NCBI GenBank assembly: GCA_963828555.1
Contig: CAWHEL010000002.1
Coordinates: forward strand, 310,001 to 374,000
From: JADJPO01 sp963828555
Lineage (GTDB): Bacteria; Actinomycetota; Actinomycetes; Actinomycetales; Kineosporiaceae
DNA length: 64,000 nucleotides
Reading direction: 5' to 3'
The translations under genes were made by a program, and so were the position numbers. The notes under the pieces are model-generated. The model made no database searches. It was not told the origin of the DNA and saw only the letters and a list, made by a program, of their open reading frames with translations. Numbering within the stretch: the stretch's first letter is position 1; every line of letters starts with the position of its first letter. Below, one piece after another: positions 60,098-64,000 of the stretch.

Positions 60098-62845
60098 TCA
60101 ACCGGCAGCGAGCCCGAGATCGAAGCCGACGTCGCTCGAGGTGGCGACGTCCTGATGCACCTCGACCGCGATCACATTGGTGCCGGCCACCAGCACCCCC
60201 GGCGGCACCGAATAGGTGACCGGGGTGCTCTCGGCCGTCCCGGACACGTTGGCCGTGGCCCTCGTCGCCGCGGTCAGCGTGCCGCTGGGCAGATTCGTGC
60301 GCGCCACCTCGGTGCCGTTGACGTAGACCGCGGCCCCGTCGTCCCGGATCAGGGAGAGGGTGAGCGACCCGACCGCCCCCGGGTCGGCGACCGTGAAGCC
60401 GGCCCGGAAGTAGTAGGCCAGCGAGCCGCTCGCCAGCACGGTGGTCTCCCCGCCGTCCCCGAACCCGAGCTCGGCGCGCCCACTCGCCCAGGCTGCGTCG
60501 TTGAACCCTGGTGCCGACCAACCCGTTCCGGGATCGCCGACCCGGTAGCGCCAGGTCGAGCCCCGGGCGACGAGGGTACCCAAAGGCATCGGCAGGGTCA
60601 CCGTCAGCGGCCCGGCGGCGGGCGAGGCGTTGCCGGCGGCGTCCAGCGCGACCACCGTGTAGCTGTGCGTCGCCCCGGCGACCCGGCCGGTGTCGGCCCA
60701 GGAGGTGCCGGTCACCGTGGCCGCCGTGACGCCGTCCCGGGTCACTCGGTAGCCGGTCACCGCGCGATTGTCGGTGCTCGCGTCCCAGGCGAGCGTCGCG
60801 CCGGCGGCGGCCACCGCCGTCGTCCGCAGGTTGCCCGGGGTACTCGGCGCGACCAGATCAGGCGCCACCGCCTTGGTGCCGATCAGCTCGAGGTCGAAGC
60901 TGACGTCACTCGACCCAGAGGTATTGTGCACCTCGACCGCCACCACGTTGGTGCCGGCGACCAGCGCCGAGACCGGCAGGGTCTGGGTGAAGTACTGCGA
61001 CTCGGTCGCACCGCTCACCCCGGATGAGGCGAACGTGGTGTGGGCGACCGTGCCGGAGGGCATGTTCGAGCGCCAGACCTCGGTGCCGTTGAGGTAGACG
61101 ACGGCGCCGTCGTCCCGCATCAATCGAGCCGTGAGTGCGGAGAAGGCGCCCGGGCCGGTGGCCGTGAAGGACTGCCGGAAGTAATGGGTCACCCCGGTCG
61201 CCGTGATCGTCGTGGCCTCGTCACCGTCGCCGTAGCCGAGCTGGGCCGACCCTGACGGCCAGCCGGTATCGGCGAAAGCCGTTGCTCGCCAAGAGGTTCC
61301 CTGATTTGAACCGTTCGACAGGTACTTCCAGGTCGATCCGGCGCTGACCAGGGTCTGCGACTCCGGCCGGGTGGTCACCACCAGGGGCGTGCTCGCGGCG
61401 GAGGCGTTGCCGGACAGGTCGAGGGCCCGCACGGTGTAGGTGTAGGCCGTGCCCGGGGTCAGACCGCTGTCGGTCCAGGTGGTCCCCGGAACCGTGGCGA
61501 TCTCCAGTTCGTCCCGGAACAACCGGTAGCCCACGACGGCATCGTTGTCGCTCGAGGCGTTCCAGGCCAGTGCCGCCGTGGTGTCGGTCACGGAGGTCGA
61601 GCGCAGGCTCGCCGGCACCGTGGGGGGCTGGGTGTCGGGCAGGAAGGGGAACTCGGTGTAGCGCTGCTCGCCGGTCGCGTCGACGCTCTGGAAGCCACCC
61701 CCGACGCGCAGATGATCGGCTGCGGGCAGGATGTCGAACACGCCGAGGCCGTTGAGCAGCTGCGGCTTGAAGTCGGGCAGGAGCGAGCCTGACGACGACG
61801 TCAATGCCGCGAGACCGGCTCTGGGCTGCCCGCCGAAGTCGAGATCGAAGTGGCCCCCGACGTAGACCACGCCGCCGTAGACGGCCAGGCCCTGCACGTC
61901 GCCGTCTCCGGTCGTGTCCCAGCGGATGGACCCCGAGCTGCGGCTGTAGGCGGTCACCCTGCCGCCGGGCCCCCCGACCCCTGCGTAGACGGTGTCGGCG
62001 TCCTGCGTCAGGTCGTAGAGGTAGCACGGCAGCAGCGCGTCGACGCACGGCACCGGCGGGCGCCACGAGGTGGCGACACCGTTCTGGTCGATGGCGCCGA
62101 TGTAGGTGCGGCTCTGCCCGGACAGGCTGGTGAACTCGCCGCCGACGGCGATGGAGGTGCCGTCGGGCGAGGCGAGCAGGGTGCGGACGGCGGCGTCCGC
62201 CGAGCCGGTGAAGCCGGGGCGCAGCGCGCCGGTGACGCCGTCCATCGCTGCCAGCCGGGCCCGGGTCTGGCCGCCGAGCGTGGTGAAGTGGCCACCGGCG
62301 TAGAGCGTGGATCCCACCCGCTCCAGGGCGACCACGGTGGCCGAGGCGTTGGCCCTGAAGCCTGCGTCGACCGCACCGGTGGTGGCGTTGACCGCCGCGA
62401 GGCGGGCCCGGGCGACGCCGCCGACGGTGGTGAAGGCGCCGCCAACGTAGACGGTGGCGCCGTCGGCGGAGGCCTCCAGGGCGCGGACCTCGCCGTTGGA
62501 GTCGGGGTTCCAGGGCAGCAGCGCGCCGGTCGATGCGTCGAGTGCGGCGAGGCCGTTGCGCACGACGGCGGCGCCGCCTGAGGGGGGCCAGAGGGCGGTG
62601 AAGCTGCCGCCGATGTATATCGCGTCGCCCGCCTGCACGATGGCGTAGACCCGGCCCGAGGTGGGGGTCCAACTGGTCCGGGGCACCGGGTTGTAGGCCG
62701 CCTCGGCCATCCCGGCGCCCAGCGGCAGCAGTACGCCGGCAGCCACCACGGCGGCCAGCGCCCGCGCGAGCCAGCGGCGCCCAGTGCTGGGCCGGACGGA
62801 GCGAGGCCGGGCAGCGCGCACCCGAGATTGCCTACGGTCAGTCAT
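60098..62845 (-). CDS. Large secreted protein with beta-propeller, FN3 and beta-sandwich repeats
   Basis: The 915-residue protein has a signal peptide (LAAVVAAGVLLPLGAGMAEA), then 6-7 propeller blades with recurring YVGGAFTTVGG and LYAGGHFTTLGG units (about 50-400), two fibronectin type III domains (PPTVPASLRSTSVTDTTAAL and APSTPGNLRTTAVAAAGATL) and two copies of a beta-sandwich module (FRQSFTATGPGAFSALTARL, YLNGTEVWRSNMPSGT and its partner FRAGFTVADPGAVGSLTLSL, YVNGTEVARTNLPSGT). The last module ends at the C-terminus without an anchor. It probably binds cell-surface or environmental polysaccharide. ATG 62845 follows AAGGGGGG. Confidence 0.8.
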   Translation of the reverse strand: MTDRRQSRVRAARPRSVRPSTGRRWLARALAAVVAAGVLLPLGAGMAEAAYNPVPRTSWTPTSGRVYAIVQAGDAIYIGGSFTALWPPSGGAAVVRNGLAALDASTGALLPWNPDSNGEVRALEASADGATVYVGGAFTTVGGVARARLAAVNATTGAVDAGFRANASATVVALERVGSTLYAGGHFTTLGGQTRARLAAMDGVTGALRPGFTGSADAAVRTLLASPDGTSIAVGGEFTSLSGQSRTYIGAIDQNGVATSWRPPVPCVDALLPCYLYDLTQDADTVYAGVGGPGGRVTAYSRSSGSIRWDTTGDGDVQGLAVYGGVVYVGGHFDLDFGGQPRAGLAALTSSSGSLLPDFKPQLLNGLGVFDILPAADHLRVGGGFQSVDATGEQRYTEFPFLPDTQPPTVPASLRSTSVTDTTAALAWNASSDNDAVVGYRLFRDELEIATVPGTTWTDSGLTPGTAYTYTVRALDLSGNASAASTPLVVTTRPESQTLVSAGSTWKYLSNGSNQGTSWRATAFADTGWPSGSAQLGYGDGDEATTITATGVTHYFRQSFTATGPGAFSALTARLMRDDGAVVYLNGTEVWRSNMPSGTVAHTTFASSGVSGATESQYFTQTLPVSALVAGTNVVAVEVHNTSGSSDVSFDLELIGTKAVAPDLVAPSTPGNLRTTAVAAAGATLAWDASTDNRAVTGYRVTRDGVTAATVTGTSWADTGRVAGATHSYTVVALDAAGNASPAAGPLTVTLPMPLGTLVARGSTWRYRVGDPGTGWSAPGFNDAAWASGRAELGFGDGGETTVLASGSLAYYFRAGFTVADPGAVGSLTLSLIRDDGAAVYVNGTEVARTNLPSGTLTAATRATANVSGTAESTPVTYSVPPGVLVAGTNVIAVEVHQDVATSSDVGFDLGLAAG

Positions 62846-62942
62846 CGCGGACCCCCCTTCGCGACCGACAGTAAGCAAGCCCGGCGACCCCCATGCAGAA
62901 ACGCCCCTCCCCAGCCCGCATATCACCCCCGCGGGCTACTCC

Positions 62943-63024
62943 AACCTGCTCATGCTCCGCCGGGGTACACGTTCTGGGGCTTCTGGCGGCCCAAACGTGT
63001 ACCCCCACGGAGCAAGAACAGGTT
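62943..63024. repeat. Palindromic repeat element, copy 1
   Basis: Outer arms AACCTGCTCATGCTCCG (62943-62959) and CGGAGCAAGAACAGGTT (63008-63024) match with two mismatches; inner arms GGGGTACACGT (62962-62972) and ACGTGTACCCC (62995-63005) match perfectly around a 22-base loop. The element is closely related to one at 63749-63832. It lies between two divergent genes, so it is not simply a terminator. Confidence 0.75.
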
Positions 63025-63072
63025 GTGGGGGGTCGACGCGCCGAGTGGCGCGACGTCTGCCTACGATGGATC

Positions 63073-63213
63073 ATGGGATTCACGTGCCACGGCTGCCGGA
63101 AGCCGTTCGCGGGCGCCCCCACCAAGAGCGCGACCGGGCGCAATCTGTGCCACGACTGCTCCGACTTCCTCTGGATCCGGCGCTGGCGCCGTCGCGACCA
63201 CGCGTCGTCCTGA
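63073..63213 (+). CDS. Small zinc-ribbon protein (46 residues)
   Basis: The 46-residue protein begins MGFTCHGCRKPFAGAPTKS and continues with LCHDCSDFLW, giving two CxxC pairs that should bind one zinc ion, and a basic C-terminus (RRWRRRD). A TACGAT box seven bases before the ATG marks a leaderless mRNA. Ten bases separate it from the next gene. Function unknown. Confidence 0.6.
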   Translation: MGFTCHGCRKPFAGAPTKSATGRNLCHDCSDFLWIRRWRRRDHASS

Positions 63214-63223
63214 GGAGGTCCCG

Positions 63224-63739
63224 ATGGAGCCGTCCGCCGATCGTCCCCAGATGCACAGCTACGGAGTCCCCGATGAGCCCGAGGGGTTGCTGCCGTGGGA
63301 GTGGGCCCGCGAGCGGCTCAGGGCGTCCCGCAACTACTGGGTGATCACTGCCGACGCGACCGCCCGGCCGCACGCGATGCCGGTGTGGGGGGCGTGGCTG
63401 GACGACGACACGTTCTTCTTCTCGTGCGCACCGACCTCACGCAAGGCGCGCAATCTCGAGGCCAACCCGCAGATGGTCGTCGCCGCCGACAGCACCGTCG
63501 AAGTGATCTCGGTGGAGGGCCTCGCCCGAACGGTGACCGGGCCGGACGCCGAGCAGGGGGTGAGCGCCTACGCGCTGGCCTACCACGACGAGGTGGAGGA
63601 GGCGGAGCGCGCCGGCTTCGCCGACTTCGTGCGGTCGAACACCATGTTCGTGATGACCCCGCACCGGGCCTTCGGAGTGATCGAGCGCGCCGACGAGTTC
63701 GCCGCCCGCGCCACCCGCTGGCGCTGGCCCACCACCTGA
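63224..63739 (+). CDS. Pyridoxamine 5'-phosphate oxidase-like flavin/F420 split-barrel protein
   Basis: The 171-residue protein has the split-barrel fold: LRASRNYWVITADATARPHA, MPVWGAWLDDDTFFFSCAPT, SRKARNLEANPQMVVAADS and FVMTPHRAFGVIERADEFAA. It may use FMN or F420. GAGGAGG precedes the ATG at 63224; it is the second gene of a pair with the zinc-ribbon protein. Confidence 0.83.
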   Translation: MEPSADRPQMHSYGVPDEPEGLLPWEWARERLRASRNYWVITADATARPHAMPVWGAWLDDDTFFFSCAPTSRKARNLEANPQMVVAADSTVEVISVEGLARTVTGPDAEQGVSAYALAYHDEVEEAERAGFADFVRSNTMFVMTPHRAFGVIERADEFAARATRWRWPTT

Positions 63740-63748
63740 CGCCTCACC

Positions 63749-63832
63749 AAACCTGCTCATGCTCCGCGGGTGGACATGTCGCGCGGCCTGACAACGTCGT
63801 CAGATGTACCCCTGCGGAGCATGAGCAGGTTT
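63749..63832. repeat. Palindromic repeat element, copy 2
   Basis: AAACCTGCTCATGCTCCGC (63749-63767) and GCGGAGCATGAGCAGGTTT (63814-63832) are perfect 19-base complements around a 46-base middle that retains traces of the inner GGGT..TACCCC stem. It lies between two convergent genes and its last base is the first base of the LutC-like stop codon, so here it could also terminate transcription. Confidence 0.78.
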
Positions 63833-64000
63833 CAGCGGGCGACGATGACGTGGAGGCGGCGGGGGCCGTGGACGCCTTCCACCCGGTTCAGTTCGATGTC
63901 GGAGGTCGCCGACGGGCCCGAGATCCAGGTCAACGGGCCGGACGACGCCCCGCCGGCCAGGCGCGCGACGCCGGCCGGCACGTCGTCCACGATGTCCTCG
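63832..64000 (-). CDS. LutC/YkgG-family lactate utilisation protein, C-terminal part, cut by window edge
   Basis: The frame enters from the right edge and ends with TGA at 63834-63832. It encodes LTWISGPSATSDIELNRVEG followed by VHGPRRLHVIVAR, the conserved C-terminus of LUD-domain proteins such as LutC. LutC works with LutA and LutB in L-lactate oxidation; those genes would lie beyond the window. Confidence 0.8.
   Translation of the reverse strand, partial: EDIVDDVPAGVARLAGGASSGPLTWISGPSATSDIELNRVEGVHGPRRLHVIVAR

Noticed and set aside
1..64000. CRISPR arrays, rRNA genes, complete insertion sequences, prophage
   Set aside because: No regular spaced repeats, no rRNA-like sequence, no transposase or phage structural genes were found on either strand.

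Overview
The window is GC-rich, densely packed chromosomal DNA with almost no non-coding space. Codons end overwhelmingly in G or C, and many genes overlap by ATGA or GTGA. Several starts look leaderless, with a TANNNT box 5-8 bases before the start codon. Families typical of Actinomycetota recur: a deazaflavin (DDN-type) oxidoreductase, an MmyB-type XRE regulator, DUF4386 proteins, a DinB_2 protein and a mycobacterial-type SOS box. I read it as the chromosome of a high-GC actinobacterium; no genus can be fixed from the sequence alone.

Layout. 0-1.1 kb: start of a fructose operon (fruK, DeoR regulator). 1.3-8.1 kb: ABC-F protein with a methyltransferase, then a heterodimeric ABC exporter behind a frameshifted XRE gene. 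8.4-12.7 kb: PfkB kinase and TIM-barrel aldolase-like pair, small proteins and a lipoprotein NagZ-like glycosidase. 12.75 kb: tRNA-Lys(TTT). 13.2-15 kb: AlbA_2-type regulator with its own large inverted-repeat operator. 15.2-18 kb: cupin/AKR/DUF2255/alcohol dehydrogenase operon opposite an MmyB-type regulator. 19-21 kb: hydrolase and TetR under a near-perfect palindrome. 21.7-22.8 kb: decayed VapC and DUF427 genes. 23-29.3 kb: ECF sigma/anti-sigma pair, peptidase E-like protein, diguanylate cyclase and small proteins. 29.4-32.5 kb: broken SnoaL-like and LysE genes beside a PadR-DUF1048-ABC operon. 35-46 kb: membrane proteins (hemolysin III, two DUF4386 loci), a MalT-like LuxR regulator, a divergent pair of MDR oxidoreductases, a RibD-like reductase and a TetR. 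47-54.7 kb: a polyol/ketose locus (zinc dehydrogenase, FGGY kinase, SorC regulator, E2 and a fused E1 of a 2-oxo-acid/acetoin-type dehydrogenase complex). 55-64 kb: DNA polymerase IV with an SOS box, a CYTH protein, a matrixin-like protease, an AKR, a large secreted beta-propeller/FN3 protein, two copies of a palindromic element and the end of a LutC-like gene.

The two most interesting themes are these. First, the SorC-FGGY-E1/E2 locus, where an alpha-hydroxyketone or keto-sugar cleaving dehydrogenase complex appears coupled to sugar kinase genes and one regulator, with no E3 nearby. Second, an unusual density of interrupted genes: at least eight good candidates, several explained by single-base indels. 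This points either to a genome shedding accessory genes or to uncorrected indels in the assembly; raw reads would decide which.

All functional calls come from reading motifs and domain order by eye; no database search was run.
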